64,000 bases of DNA from Dromiciops gliroides (GCF_019393635.1 NC_057861.1:85429827-85493826); one strand, 5' to 3'; counted from the stretch's first letter, positions 50,510-61,084 are shown. The notes: generated from the letters alone by a model not told the origin. Translations and numbers: made by a program.

Positions 50510-51000
50510 CAGAATTGCATACAATGGGTTAGTTGTCCTTCCCAGTTTCCTATCATCTGCACAGTTCATGAGTGTGCCATTTGTGTTTTTATCTGTCACT
50601 GATAAAATTATTGAACAGCATAAGGACAAAGACAAATCCTTGGGTTACTTGATAGAAACAGCACTGATAATGACATTGATCCATTAATGACTATTCATTG
50701 ATTCAGGTCATTCAATCAATTCCAAGTCCACTAAAATGTGAATCATTTATACCACATGCTTCCATTTTGTCCACAAGGATAGCATGAGAGATATTGTCAA
50801 ATAATCTGCCAAAATTCAGGTATACGGTATGAGTGATCTTTTGCCCTTCTAATTTAGTTAACCTTTTTAAAAAGGGAAATTAGGTTAGTCTGATAAAACC
50901 ATAATGTCGCTTAATAGTTACTACTTCTCTTTTTAAATGCTTATAAATTGTCCATTTAACAACACATTCTAGAATTTTAGGCTCTGTCCTTAGCCATTTT
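50510..51000 (-). pseudogene. CR1/L3-type LINE reverse-transcriptase remnant, antisense
   Basis: Antisense text TTGTCAAATAATCTGCCAAA, ATTCAGGTATACGGTATGAG, AAAAAGGGAAATTAGGTTAG and CACATTCTAGAATTTTAGGC matches the same LINE segment seen sense at 3555-4735. Stops on the coding strand make it inactive. Confidence 0.65.
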
Positions 51001-51176
51001 AAAAAAAAATTTTTATTTTATTTTATTTTTTTTTGTGGGGCAATGGGGGTTAAGTGACTTGCCCAGGGTCACACCACTAGTAAGTGTGTGTTAAGTGTCT
51101 GAGGCCGGATTTGAACTCAGGTACTCCTGAATCCAGGACCGGTGCTTTATCCACTGCGCCACCTAGCTGCCCCCCC
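51001..51176 (-). mobile_element. WSINE1-like SINE with target-site duplication
   Basis: Antisense copy with an A then T-rich (TTTTA)n tail. CCTTAGCCATTTT at 50988-51000 and 51177-51189. It contains GTGTGTGTTAAGTG, a small internal repeat. Confidence 0.95.
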
Positions 51177-51189
51177 CCTTAGCCATTTT

Positions 51190-51560
51190 TTATTTTTTCT
51201 GTTCATCCTCTCTTTCTTGGTGATCATTCTCATGGGTTTAGTCAACATCTCTATGCAAATGACTCCAAAATCTCAATAGGCAACTCTCATTTTTGAATTG
51301 CTATCCTAGACCACCAACTGCCTACTTAGATATCTCCATCTCAATATGGCATAGACATATCAAATTCAACAAGTCAAAGCAGAACTCATTTTTTCCTCAA
51401 ACCCACACCTCTTCCTAACCTACCTATTTCTGTAGAGGATCTCACCATCCTTCCAGTCACCTAGATTTGCATCCCCTCAATAATCTTTAACTATTCCCTC
51501 TCCCTCACCCCACAATTAGTTTCCATATCTCAACAATTCTACCGACTTTCCTTCTTTTCC
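51190..51560 (+). repeat. L2 LINE coding 3' fragment
   Basis: ATGACTCCAAAATCTCAATA-like text, ATCTCCATCTCAATATGGCA, CAAATTCAACAAGTCAAAGC (the FNKSK-type motif before the C terminus) and GGATCTCACCATCCTTCCAG. Confidence 0.75.
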
Positions 51561-51827
51561 TTTTTTTGAAATTTAGGGCAACCTTTGCTGGACTCCAGTC
51601 TTCCTTTGACTTGTGTCCTCCTTGGTTTTTCAAAGATCATCAACAGCAACTCAATAATCACATTCACCACTAGCTCTTTCACTGCCCTGACTTGTAATTC
51701 ATCTAGTCCTGATGTCTTGAATTTATCAAGGACAGTGAGGAGTTCTCTTCATGTCTCCAATACTTATCTTAGGTATCAATTCCTAATTAGTCATTTTTGT
51801 TCTGCCCTTTCTAAGTCATTCTCTTTG
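51561..51827. other. Unassigned stretch, no gene seen
   Basis: A 93-codon plus frame extends into the SINE and looks spurious. May be CR1-clade LINE text. Confidence 0.4.
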
Positions 51828-51978
51828 TTGTTTTGTTTTGTTTGTGAGGCAGTGGGGGTTAAATGACTTGGCCAGAGCCACACAGCTAGTGAATGTCAAG
51901 TGTCTGAGGTCGAATTTGAACTCAGGTCCTCCTGAATTCAGGGCTGGTACTCTATCCACTATGCCACCTAGCTGCCTC
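51828..51978 (-). mobile_element. WSINE1-like SINE
   Basis: Antisense copy with a (GTTTT)n tail, GTGGGGGTTAAATGACTTGG to CTATGCCACCTAGCTGCC. Confidence 0.93.
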
Positions 51979-52029
51979 AAGGGCATGCCCTTTGGCAGAG
52001 AAGACAAACACCCAATAAAAGTTAAATAA

Positions 52030-52480
52030 GGCTGCTTTCATGGTACAGAAGAGTTCCAGGGAACTCATGATAGAAGAGGATCTCCAAATCCAAGAAAAAA
52101 AAAAAAGAACTGTGGAGTATAGATGCTGATTGAACCATACTATTTCTTGTGTTTATGGTGCTGTTGTGTTTTTTTTCTATTTTGAGGTTTTTCATCATTG
52201 CTCTGATTTTTTTCTCTTATAACAGGACTAATGCAGAAATAGGATTAATGTTATTATGTGTATATATATATGTGTGTGTGTGTATAGATATCTATATCTA
52301 TATATCTATATAGATATATAGATATAACCTATATCAGATTACCTGCTGTCTAGGGGAGGGGGGAGGGAGGGGAGGGAGGGAGAAAAATCTGAAATTGTAA
52401 AGCTTGTATAAACAAAAGTTGAGAACTATCTTTACATGTAATGGAAAAAATAAAATACCTTATATGTAAAAAAAAATTTT
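52030..52480 (+). mobile_element. L1 3' UTR and tail
   Basis: AGAGTTCCAGGGAACTCATG, GTATAGATGCTGATTGAACC, TAACAGGACTAATGCAGAAA, ATATAACCTATATCAGATTA, a GGGAGGGAGGGGAGGG purine run and ACTATCTTTACATGTAATGG. Same subfamily as 15200-15456 but about 190 bp longer at the 5' side. Confidence 0.88.
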
Positions 52481-52484
52481 TTTA

Positions 52485-52740
52485 ATTAAATTTTTTTAAA
52501 AAGTCTGCTTTCCATTGTTAATTATCCCTCTCCTGTGCACTTCTAAAAGCAACCCTATCTATCCCTTCTTTGAACTTCCTTTTGCTTCCAACATGGCTAA
52601 AAAGATTGTTTTCATTATTTTCACTAATCTTAGCTTGATACAAGTTTTCATGCTCCTAACATTATTCTAATGAGATGATTCTACTCTTCTGTATTTCTAT
52701 TCTTTGCTTCTATCTTCTATATGTCTCAGTACATTGTGAT
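52485..52740. other. Unassigned AT-rich stretch
   Basis: Nothing secure; possibly LINE-derived. Confidence 0.4.
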
Positions 52741-52744
52741 ATAT

Positions 52745-53345
52745 AAAAAATTTGAGAGACATAGTTTCTGGGAAATTAATCATTTTATTAATTATGCTAG
52801 TGGATAATTAATAAAAGGGGTCAGTGGCACTCTTGAATGACAAAGACTCCTCATGGAACCTACTTGATGTTTATATGCCCTTGAAAAAAAATGGGTGTTC
52901 CTGAGGGTGGCAATCAACTCTGATTGGTTAGCAAGTAATGAGAGAATGAATGAGGTGGGCTTATTCTAATGAAGATCTGGTGGAATGTGACTGATCATTT
53001 AGTCTTGGTCAAAGAAATTTATCTACACCCACATCACCCCATTTAGGGTAATCTAGACAAAAGGGGAAATCCACTTTTACCCAGACCTCTCTGAGTGAAA
53101 AACACAATGGGCTAGAATCCATCACTTCACATAAACTAGTTTTCCCACTTGGATGGAACCTGAACAAGATTGAGGAGAATGTTAGATAATGAGGAAATAG
53201 GAAGGGGAAAAAACCCTGGCTCTCCTCATTAGTAAATGGTTATAAGAGAAATAATTTCTCCGAAAATCTGTATGGAATTGCCTTATATTCCTCATCAGAA
53301 TCATAGCTCTTGTGTCTTCAGAATTTCATTCTTGAAAATTTCTCT
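52745..53345 (-). mobile_element. Possible LTR-element fragment
   Basis: About 600 bp of unique-looking text with TTTATTAATTATGCTAGTGG near the left side, which reads AATAAA on the minus strand, and GATTGGTTAGCAAGTAATGA, a CCAAT-like box on the minus strand. The overall look is LTR-like, but I see no duplication or terminal repeat that proves it. Confidence 0.35.
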
Positions 53346-53459
53346 TTCTCCTTGGGTCAGCTTCCCTGTAGTTTTACATCATGGATGATGATATAGTGCC
53401 TTTAATTGGATTAGAACCATGATTTCATTGATTGGCATTGAATTCCCAGTGAAGAAATT

Positions 53460-53628
53460 CCCTCTACCAATGCAGATTTGCACAAATTCTGCAATTTATA
53501 CTCTTAGAGAATTGTCTGGGACTGAGGTTGATTTGCCAAGGTCATATAGCCAACATGTCAGAAGCAGGACTTGAACCCAAATCTTTCTGACCCTAAAGTA
53601 AGTTCTCTTTCCACTATGCCATTCTTCC
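53460..53628 (-). repeat. CORE-SINE fragment, antisense
   Basis: GATTTGCCAAGGTCATATAG, GCAGGACTTGAACCCAAATC and CTTTCCACTATGCCATTCTT. Confidence 0.65.
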
Positions 53629-53689
53629 TCTCACTATATGAAGGACTAGTCTTAGTTCAGGACTCTTTCATTTCTTTTCAGTCTCTTTT

Positions 53690-53970
53690 GCTGGTGATAT
53701 GACTATCAGTCATAATTGCTATCAGTCATATCACACCCCTAACTGTGGCTATACCCAAGGTCCTGGACCCCATATTCTTTCTATTGGTAACCTCACCAGC
53801 TCACCTGGGTTCAATTGTCCCTATGTTGTTACCTCCCACATCTCTATATCCTGCCCTATTCTCTCTTATAATGTCCAGGGCTACACCAACTACTGCTTAT
53901 TGGACATTTTGAACTGGATGTCCCTCTGGCATCTCAAATTCAACATAATCTTCCTCTCAAAAATCATTTC
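53690..53970 (+). repeat. L2-like coding fragment
   Basis: GACATTTTGAACTGGATGTC and GGCATCTCAAATTCAACATA correspond to the LDWMS and HLKFN segments of L2 ORF2. Open for 105 codons, but the remainder is degraded. Confidence 0.6.
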
Positions 53971-53974
53971 TTTC

Positions 53975-54514
53975 AAATTCCCTGTTTCAGTCCAGGGCTT
54001 CAATGTCCTTCAATGACCAACATTTGTAGCCTTGAAATCATCCTCAGCAGTGGGAGGGAGAGAAAATAGGTGCTTGTTAATTGGAAATAGCATAAAATTA
54101 ATTTTTTTTTAAATCAGAAAAACCAAAACATCATGGGAAAGGAAAGGTGCCTGGAATGAGCAGGGAAGGGTAGTGAGGTCCCCAGGACCTTCCTGCAAGA
54201 GCTGAAGGCAGTCTCCTCTCTCACTACCTCAGGCCTCCCTTCTCTGTAAGGAAGGTCTGATCACAGGCTAGCCACCTCCCAGACAGCTGCTGGTCCTCAG
54301 GCTGCTAGAAAGTACAGCTGCTGGTGAGCCAGCCAAGCCCAGAGTAAGGCCCCTGAAGGGCCACTGATGTCTGTCCAGAGAGTACCCAGCTGCTGAATCA
54401 GAGACTTCCCTCCATCCCCCAGAGCTGGACTAGAGCTCTCCCCTGGCTCGTGTCCTGGACAGTGGTGGCCTCTACCCTCTCTCCTATCATAGGAGAAATC
54501 CTACAAATGACATT
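53975..54514. other. GC-richer unassigned stretch
   Basis: About 540 bp without recognised repeats. Rich in AGCTGCTG and CAGGCT words. No exon with good splice sites found. Confidence 0.45.
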
Positions 54515-54529
54515 AAAAGTTTTAAAAAG

Positions 54530-54684
54530 GTGGGCAGCTAGGTGGCGCAGTGGATAAGGCACCAGCCTTGGATTCAGGAGGACCTGAGTTCAAACCCAAC
54601 CTCAGACACTTACTAGCTGTCTGACCCTGTCACTTAACCCCCATTGCCCTGAAAAAAAAAAAAAAAGAAAAAAGAAAAAGAAAA
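54530..54684 (+). mobile_element. WSINE1-like SINE with 15-bp target-site duplication
   Basis: Sense copy with an A/G tail; AAAAGTTTTAAAAAG at 54515-54529 and 54685-54699. Confidence 0.96.
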
Positions 54685-54704
54685 AAAAGTTTTAAAAAGA
54701 GACT

Positions 54705-55660
54705 CTGTGAGTTCATTAATAACAATTTTGTTATTCTTTTTTTTTAATTGGGGGGGGGAAATATTTTTTACTTGAAAACAATGAAATCTAATTCAATTTT
54801 AAAAGAAATCCACCAGATAGCTGAACTGCTACCCAAGGGGTTACAGCTCTGTCCCTGCCTCAATCCCAGGCTCTGCCCCATCCTACCAACCAGTTCCACC
54901 CTGACTTTCTTTCTTTAGCTGCCACAAGCTTTTTCGGCTACTTGGTAGTTTGCCCTTGAGCATCTCTCTGACCTACCTGTGCCTCTGATTCTGAGTCACG
55001 GCTGTAGGGCCAAATAGGAATTCATTTATGTGATATATTTTTAGGAGTGGGGAAGGACCTCCTCAGTCCCAAATATCTCCTCCACCCAGCCCCAAGATTC
55101 TACCAGCCAGAGCTTTCTATGGATATGAAGAATGGCGTTTTTGAAATCAGGCTTTAATGGAGTCTCAATCACTCATACCCAAGTGTGGATTGGTTCTATC
55201 AAATCTCTTTAATATTTAACTGAGGTCAGCCCTATTGGATTTTGTTGGAAAGTGGAAATAAAAGGGGTAATTTCAGATCATGAGGCACTGGCTGGTCCGG
55301 AGGACAGACCTCAGTTGGCAATAAACTCTTACTTATTGCAAACACTTTAGCCAGGAAATAGGATTCCCTTCATTGGAGTGTTTACCCCTCACCCCACAGC
55401 TGGCACTGCAGGTAGGGCTGGAGTTTCATGAAGAATTGTGCTTTTGTTCAAGGGAGTCAGTCCCACAGTAGATTTTATCATCAAGCATCTAGGGCTGGTT
55501 GGAAGCTCAGGCCATTACTTTGTTGTTTTCCTTAATCTCAGACTCAACCCTAATCCTGATCACAGAATGTACTCTAACCCCAGCCCCAGAGTGATCCCTA
55601 ACTCCAGCTGTCTCACCACCACATGCCAGAAATTGCTCTCCCCATTTATAGATTTTTAAG
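54705..55660. other. Unassigned stretch, no gene seen
   Basis: About 950 bp. GGTCCGGAGGACAGACCTC followed by an AATAAA at 55321-55326 could be the end of an old LTR, but no partner or duplication is visible. Open frames are short. Confidence 0.45.
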
Positions 55661-55664
55661 ATGC

Positions 55665-55915
55665 ATAATAAGAGATCACAGATATAGAGCTTGAAGGGAC
55701 TTGAAAGATCATCTTGGTCCAACCCCTTTATTTTACGGGTAAAGAAACTGAGGCCCAGAGGAGTAAGTGACTTGCCCAAGGTCACAAGATCATTTACTAG
55801 TGATAGACCCATTGAACCCAAGTCTTCTGATTACAAATTCAGATGAAATAACTCTGCCCAAGGCCACATAGGGTGAAAATGACTGAGCTGGATTTGAACA
55901 CAGGACACTTTCAAC
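55665..55915. repeat. CR1-type 3' end plus MIR-like text
   Basis: AGATATAGAGCTTGAAGGGA, CTTATTTTACGGGT-like text, GAAACTGAGGCCCAGAGGAG, GACTTGCCCAAGGTCACAAG, then a second piece CCAAGGCCACATAGGG. Confidence 0.6.
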
Positions 55916-55919
55916 TACT

Positions 55920-56300
55920 ATTCATCTCTCCCTGAACAGGGTGAGGCAACTGGACTGAGCTGTGAAGACAAGAGAGTGAGGCTCCAGATTGGGAAAGGGT
56001 GGGGTGGGGTGGGGTGGACTGAGCATTTCCCCCTCCTCTTTTGGCTTTGACTCTTTCTTTTCACTACCTCCATCACCACCATCACACCCCAATCTCTCCC
56101 TATCTCTTTTAGCCTCAGCCTGTAGGGATTACTATCTGCCTCTGATTCCATGAATCCATGACTCTGTGTAACCCTGGGCAGAAAGAGGCAGCCATCTGAT
56201 CAATGTGCTAAACACCAGACGACTCAGCTTGGTTGTTGCCAGGGACAGGATTAAGGGTGGAGCAGAAATTCCTTTATCTGAGGACCACTTCGAGTTACTC
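55920..56300. other. Unassigned stretch
   Basis: Includes a short (GGGGT)n run at 55996-56015. No gene or repeat family recognised. Confidence 0.45.
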
Positions 56301-56302
56301 TT

Positions 56303-56418
56303 AGAGAAAGAGACAGAGACAGACAAAGAGACAGAGACACAGAGAGAGAATGAAAGAAAGAAAGAAAAAAGAGAGAAAGAAAGAAAGAGAAAGAAAGGAG
56401 GAAGGAAGGAAAGAAACA
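56303..56418. repeat. GAGA/GAAA purine tract
   Basis: AGACAGAGACAGAC units followed by GAAAGAAAGAAA and GGAAGGAAGG. Degenerate. Confidence 0.93.
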
Positions 56419-56419
56419 A

Positions 56420-56855
56420 CACATTTCCAGGAGCATAATAGTATACCTTTGCCTCCTGAACTCCCTTAAATCTATAATTTCCTGCTTTAAAAATAAGACC
56501 CAAGCCAGGCTCACTGCTGCTGCCCAGCCTAGGGCCAAGGGAGCTTCCTCTCCCTGCAGGCGACACAAAGTTTTTCAACCAGACACAGATACTTTTTATA
56601 GACAGGCTCATGACTCATTGCTGGCCCCAGCTTCTGGGCTGCCTTTGTCTAAACCTGGGCCTGGTGACCTCAGGCCCAGACCCTGAAACGGAAGTGGGCA
56701 GCCCTGCCCATTGTTTGCCATGACCTGGGGCTTCCTGCCAGATGCTCCTGTGCCCTCCTTTCTGCTGTGTAGCCCTGGGCACAGCGGCTGAGCCCTACAA
56801 TACATAGCTTCTGCAAATGGTCTTACAATCTGAGCAGGAAGGGATATAGGATGTT
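56420..56855. other. GC-richer unassigned stretch
   Basis: About 430 bp without repeats. It contains TGACTCA at 56611-56617, an AP-1-type core, but one such site has little weight. No coding exon supported. Confidence 0.4.
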
Positions 56856-56859
56856 AGAA

Positions 56860-57125
56860 TATATAATATAGGCTGCTAGAGGTGGGAGGGGCCTTAGAAC
56901 ATAGAACACAGAGTATGAGAGCTAGAAAGAACCCTAGAAGCCAGAACATAAAATAGCAGAACGAAAAAGGACCTTAGAACATGAAATGTTACAGTTTAGA
57001 TGGGACCTTAGAACATAGACTTATCAGTACCAAAAGAGGCCTGTCTTGCAGCAGGCCCAAAGTCAGAAATGGAGGAGACCTTGAGCAACAGAACGGCACA
57101 ATCCATAGAGGATTAAAAGAACCTC
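56860..57125. repeat. Degenerate tandem repeat of CR1-like 3' end units
   Basis: GGGACCTTAGAACATAGA-type text recurs near 56890, 56930, 56970 and 57005 with spacing of about 35-45 bp. AGAGCTAGAAAGAAC is interspersed. The units resemble the AGAGCTGGAAGGGACCTTAG part of CR1 3' ends, multiplied in tandem. Confidence 0.65.
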
Positions 57126-57159
57126 TAGTTCACTCCTTCCTCCTCTTTTTTTTCCCTGC

Positions 57160-57270
57160 GGTAGGAAACCAAAGCCGAGAGAAATGAAGCAATTATCCCA
57201 AGTTTATGCAGAAAATTAGTGAAAGCTGGGGTGAGATGCCAGAGTCTCCCATGCCCAAGCCAGTACATTT
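57160..57270 (-). repeat. MIR fragment
   Basis: GGTAGGAAACCAAAGCCGAG, GAAGCAATTATCCCAAGT, CCCATGCCCAAGCCAGTAC. Confidence 0.5.
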
Positions 57271-57452
57271 TTTTTAACTGCACACCTATTTTCATTGATG
57301 AAATTGCCTGATGTCTCCAGCTTTCCATCTGCTATGCAAGCCTATGTTTTCCAGGGCCCCTCTTACTTTTAGTTGGATCATGGCATAAACCAAATCAATA
57401 TTTGCTTCACTTAGTGGTCAATAGAGTAATGTCCTTAAAAATCATTTATGCC

Positions 57453-57581
57453 GGGGCAGCTAGGTGGCGCAGTGGATAAAGCACTGGCCCTGGATTCAGG
57501 AGGACCTGAGTTCAAATCCAGCCTCAGACACTTGACACTTACTAGCTGTGTGCTTCATTGCCCATCAAAAACAAACAAACA
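57453..57581 (+). mobile_element. WSINE1-like SINE with 3' internal deletion and target-site duplication
   Basis: Sense copy missing about 25 bases between AGCTGTGTG and CTTCATTGCCC (the ACCCTGGGCAAGTCACTTAA part). AAAAATCATTTATGCC at 57437-57452 and 57582-57597, exact. Confidence 0.95.
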
Positions 57582-57599
57582 AAAAATCATTTATGCCCA

Positions 57600-58100
57600 T
57601 TTTTTTATGTTGCAGTCATGTCTCAATATATGCCAACAACCCACTGAACCCTCCCTGTAATGAAGAAAAACAGTTAAGTGAAAAGGACAAAAATTATTCC
57701 AAATATGTCTGATAGCAAATGCAATACTCTGTACCCATAGGTTCCCACCTCTCCACCAAGAGGAGAAATGAATACCTCATGCTTTATTCTCCTAAGCCTG
57801 CTTTTCCGGAAGTTAAACTTTTAGTAGCCCAAGCATCTGATGCACAGCTGAGATCCTGGGAGTGATCATAGAAAGAAGACAAAAGAAGCATCGGTCACAG
57901 TCTGAGATCTTTTAATATAGGGATAAACTACAGATTTCCACAATGCTCCCAGTCATCAAGAAATGAGTAAATGAAATCTAGCAAACTCAGATTTATGAGG
58001 AGGGGAAGTATAGTTTTTTTTTTTAATTTCCATCAAACATGGTTTAAAAAAAGTATGTGTGCTTAAAAAAATGTCATATATCAGAAAAACCAATTTATTG
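57600..58100. other. Unassigned stretch, no gene seen
   Basis: About 500 bp; no repeat or exon recognised. Confidence 0.5.
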
Positions 58101-58116
58101 CAAGACATATGGTCCA

Positions 58117-58269
58117 GGGGGCAGCTAGGTGGCGCAATAGATAAAGCTTTGGCCCTGAATTCAGGAGGACATGAGTTCAAATCCAACCTCAAACATTTGA
58201 CACTTACTAGCTGTGTGACCCTGGGCAAGTCACTTAACCCTCATTGCCCTCCCCCCCTCCCCCCCCCCA
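58117..58269 (+). mobile_element. WSINE1-like SINE with a C-rich tail
   Basis: Sense copy; after CTCATTGCC the tail is almost all C (58248-58268) instead of A. AAGACATATGGTCCA (58102-58116) versus AAGACATGTGGTCCA (58270-58284). Confidence 0.95.
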
Positions 58270-58284
58270 AAGACATGTGGTCCA

Positions 58285-58470
58285 ATAGAAAAAGCTCTGC
58301 TCTGGAGTCAGATGACCTCAGCTTAAATTCTACTTCTGATGCTTTTCTACTTATGTGATCTTAGGTAAGTCACTTAACATCCTGGAGCCTCAGTTTTCTC
58401 ATCTGTAAAATGAGAAGGAGTTGAATGAAGCCTCTGAGGTGCCTTCCAACTCTGGACCTTATCATCTTGT
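58285..58470 (+). repeat. MIR-type CORE-SINE
   Basis: CTCTGGAGTCAGATGACCTC, ATCTTAGGTAAGTCACTTAA, TTTTCTCATCTGTAAAATGA, GTGCCTTCCAACTCTGGAC. Confidence 0.82.
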
Positions 58471-58569
58471 GCTTGATCCAGGCTGTTAGCTCAACTCATG
58501 CTCCTAATTAGAGGTGATTAATGGACTTTAAGAGAGAAAACCTTAAGGAAGTAACACATGGAAGGAAGG

Positions 58570-58808
58570 ACATAAGCATTTCTACAGGACCTTTATATAT
58601 TTGCCAGACACTGTGCTAAGTACTTTACAAATACTGTCTCATTTGAGCCTTACTATGACCCATGAAGGTAGGTGAGATTATTATCCCCATTTTACAGATG
58701 AGAAAACCAAGGTAGATAGAGGTTAAATGACTTGTCTAGGGTCATACAGCTAGTAAGTCAGGTCTTCCTGACTCCAGGCCCCATGCTCTATCTGCTGTGC
58801 CACCCAGA
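58570..58808 (-). repeat. MIR-type CORE-SINE
   Basis: GCCAGACACTGTGCTAAGTA, CATTTTACAGATGAGAAAAC, GGTCATACAGCTAGTAAG, CTGCTGTGCCACCC. Confidence 0.88.
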
Positions 58809-58848
58809 TTTACTACATCATCACCACCACCACCATCATTATCATCCT

Positions 58849-59060
58849 CCTAGCTAACATTTATACAGCACCCACTATGTGCCAGGTACTGTTCTAAGCA
58901 CTTTACAATATTACCTCCTTTGATCTGAACAACAAACCTGAGAGGTAGGTGCTGTTATTATTCCTATTATACAGATGAGAAAAGTGGAGCAAACAGTGAC
59001 TTGCCCAGGGTCACTCAGCTAGTAAGTGTCTGAGGCCCGATTTGAAATCAGGTCTTTGTA
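58849..59060 (-). repeat. MIR-type CORE-SINE
   Basis: AGCTAACATTTATACAGCAC, CTGAGAGGTAGGTGCTGTTA, GTCACTCAGCTAGTAAGTGT; the head is missing where the next SINE begins. A (CAC/CAT)n triplet run lies just before it. Confidence 0.87.
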
Positions 59061-59066
59061 AAGGGA

Positions 59067-59322
59067 AGGGCAGCTAGGTGGTAGCAGTGGATAGAATGTC
59101 AGGCTCGGAGTCAGGAAGCTGCCTCTTCCTGAATTCAAATTTGACCTTAGACACTTATTAATCTGGCCCAGACAAGTCACTTCACCCTGTTTACCTCAGT
59201 TCCTCATCCATAAAAGGAGCTGTAGAAGGAAGTGCCAAACCACTCCAGTATCTTTGCCAAGAAAAGCCCAAATGGGGTCACAAAAGGTGGGCCAGGACTG
59301 AAATGACTGAACAACAACAAGA
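59067..59322 (+). mobile_element. MAR1-like SINE
   Basis: Sense copy GGGCAGCTAGGTGGTAGCAG to AATGACTGAACAACAACAAG. Confidence 0.92.
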
Positions 59323-59324
59323 GA

Positions 59325-59575
59325 AATAAAGGTGTTAGGGGCAGGCCTCATGCCAGCATGCTGCTAGTTTAGATTTGATTTTGAGATTGAATGACACACT
59401 CTTTGAACAATGAACAAAATAAAGTTTACTTAGACTTTATATAGCAAAGGTATAGTGACAGAGAGCTTCTATAGTTGTGCCCCACCCCCGCCCCCATCCC
59501 CAAATGTCTCTGGTCAGCTTGATAGGGTATGCTCACACAAGTGAGACTCTTTAAAAAAAAGCTATCAGGGGCTGG
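59325..59575. other. Unassigned stretch
   Basis: No recognised element; a C-rich run at 59482-59500. Confidence 0.45.
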
Positions 59576-59578
59576 GGG

Positions 59579-59720
59579 GGGCAGCTAGGTGGCACAGTGG
59601 ATAAAGCACTGGCCCTGGATTCAGGAGGACCTGAGTTCGAATCCAGCCTCAGACACTTAACACTTACTAGCTGTGTGACCCTGGGCAAGTCACTTAACTC
59701 TTACTGCCCCGCCCACCCCC
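59579..59720 (+). mobile_element. WSINE1-like SINE, tail replaced by C-rich text
   Basis: Sense copy ending CACTTAACTCTTACTGCCCC followed by GCCCACCCCC; no A tail. Confidence 0.92.
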
Positions 59721-59722
59721 AC

Positions 59723-59864
59723 GCTAGCATTTTTATAGTTCTTTAAGGTTTTCATAATGTTTTACAAATGTTATCTCATTATATCCCCACAACAACCTGG
59801 GGAGGTAGATTCTATTATTCCCATTTTACAGATGAGGAAACTGAGGCAGGCCATGTTTAAGTGG

Positions 59865-59920
<56 letters not shown>

Positions 59921-59965
59921 ACGAGTCAGGGTCTAAGGCTAGATTTGAACTCAGGTCTTCCTGAG
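59723..59965 (-). repeat. MIR-type SINE with an internal (CA)n array
   Basis: GCTAGCATTTTTATAGTTCT, TTACAGATGAGGAAACTGAG and, after the array, AGATTTGAACTCAGGTCTTC. The CA run at 59868-59919 stands where MIR has GGTCACACAGCTAG. Confidence 0.87.
59868..59919. repeat. (CA)n microsatellite
   Basis: About 25 CA units, apparently grown from the CACACA of the host MIR. Confidence 0.97.
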
Positions 59966-60084
59966 GCAAGGGAGGCAGGGGCCAATCAGGTTGGCTAACA
60001 GCCAACACCTTTGTCATCTTTTAGGGGAAAACACTCCCTTTGGGATGAAGGGGGAAGTCACAGAACCCTGGTAGATATCTGTCC

Positions 60085-60212
60085 TGTCACACAAGGCCTA
60101 GGGAAATTAAGTGACTTGCCCAAGGTCCCCAGCTAATACATGGTAGAACTGGGATTTAACCGAGGTCTTTGGACTCCGAGTCCAGCAGCCTTTCCATTGT
60201 GCCGTACACCAC
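60085..60212 (-). repeat. MIR fragment
   Basis: GAAATTAAGTGACTTGCCCA, AGGTCCCCAGCTAATACATG, TTGTGCCGTACACC. Confidence 0.72.
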
Positions 60213-60214
60213 AC

Positions 60215-61005
60215 TGTTTCCTGATAAGATGACCTGTGCAAAGTAACATAGGTAATAAACAAAGTAATTTTTCAGAAAGGAAGCAGGAGTGGAATTCAAG
60301 GCCAGATCTCCTGGATACAAATACAGCACTCCTTTTCCTATCACACTTTTTCATCAGTGCTCTTCCTCTGATTTTACCCCTCCCCCAACACACACACTTG
60401 TAGGAAACACAGTGTGGCCTCAAGGTCACTGTGTGCTGCCCAATAGTGAGGCAATCAGAAAATGCTGCCTCTGAAGAAGGGGGAGAGGCTGCTGCTTCCA
60501 GAACAGAACAGAGTAGGGGGAGTCGACCCAGCCAGAGGGGTCCCAGGCAGGCCCGGGGTCCCTGTAAGTTAGTCAGCACCCTTAGCAGCAGCAGCATTGT
60601 CTTACGCTGAATTCAATCAGGAAGTCATCTGGACAGTTAGCAAAAGCACACGATCAATGTTCTTTTCAAGGTAAAAATCTGCAGGGGAAGCTGGGGAAGC
60701 AGGCAGGAAGGAAGGAAACAGACAAAGAATAAATAATTGTCATTTGCAGATTAAGCCAAAAAAGTTTACAAAGACTGCTTTCCCTGCCCCCTTCCCCCAT
60801 CTCCCAGCTCTTTAGTAAGACCCATGGCATGTTAAAAAAAAATTATAAACTTAATAATCAACAGAAACAAGGAAATAAACAGACAAAACATGTAACCCCA
60901 TCTCCTTAGGCATTAATAAAGCAGAATGAAAACAATGAGCAAGCAAAAGAAATATTTTTGTTCTATATCCCCTTCTAGGTCTACATGTATTTTAGTCCGG
61001 TTTTA
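60215..61005. other. Unassigned stretch, no gene seen
   Basis: About 790 bp without recognised repeats. A 154-codon minus frame (60133-60597) covers part of it but overlaps the MIR and resembles no protein. Confidence 0.5.
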
Positions 61006-61084
61006 TTCTGTCTTGTTGTTTTCCTTCTCCTCTTTCTCATTCTCCTTTTCCTCCTCCTTCCTTCTCCTCCTCCTTCTTCTCTTT

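Noticed and set aside
50405-50635. Minus-strand frame with an Alu-protein look (LWEAKVSRSLE)
   Set aside because: This is the translated 7SL Alu domain, a well-known false protein signal.
54705-55400. Solo LTR ending near the AATAAA at 55321
   Set aside because: No TG start, no target-site duplication and no second copy in the window.
56420-56855. Enhancer around the AP-1-type site
   Set aside because: A single seven-base match in 430 bp is expected by chance; no conservation data available.
60133-60597. 154-codon minus-strand frame
   Set aside because: Half of it is an antisense MIR; no domain or homologue recognised and no splice or promoter context.
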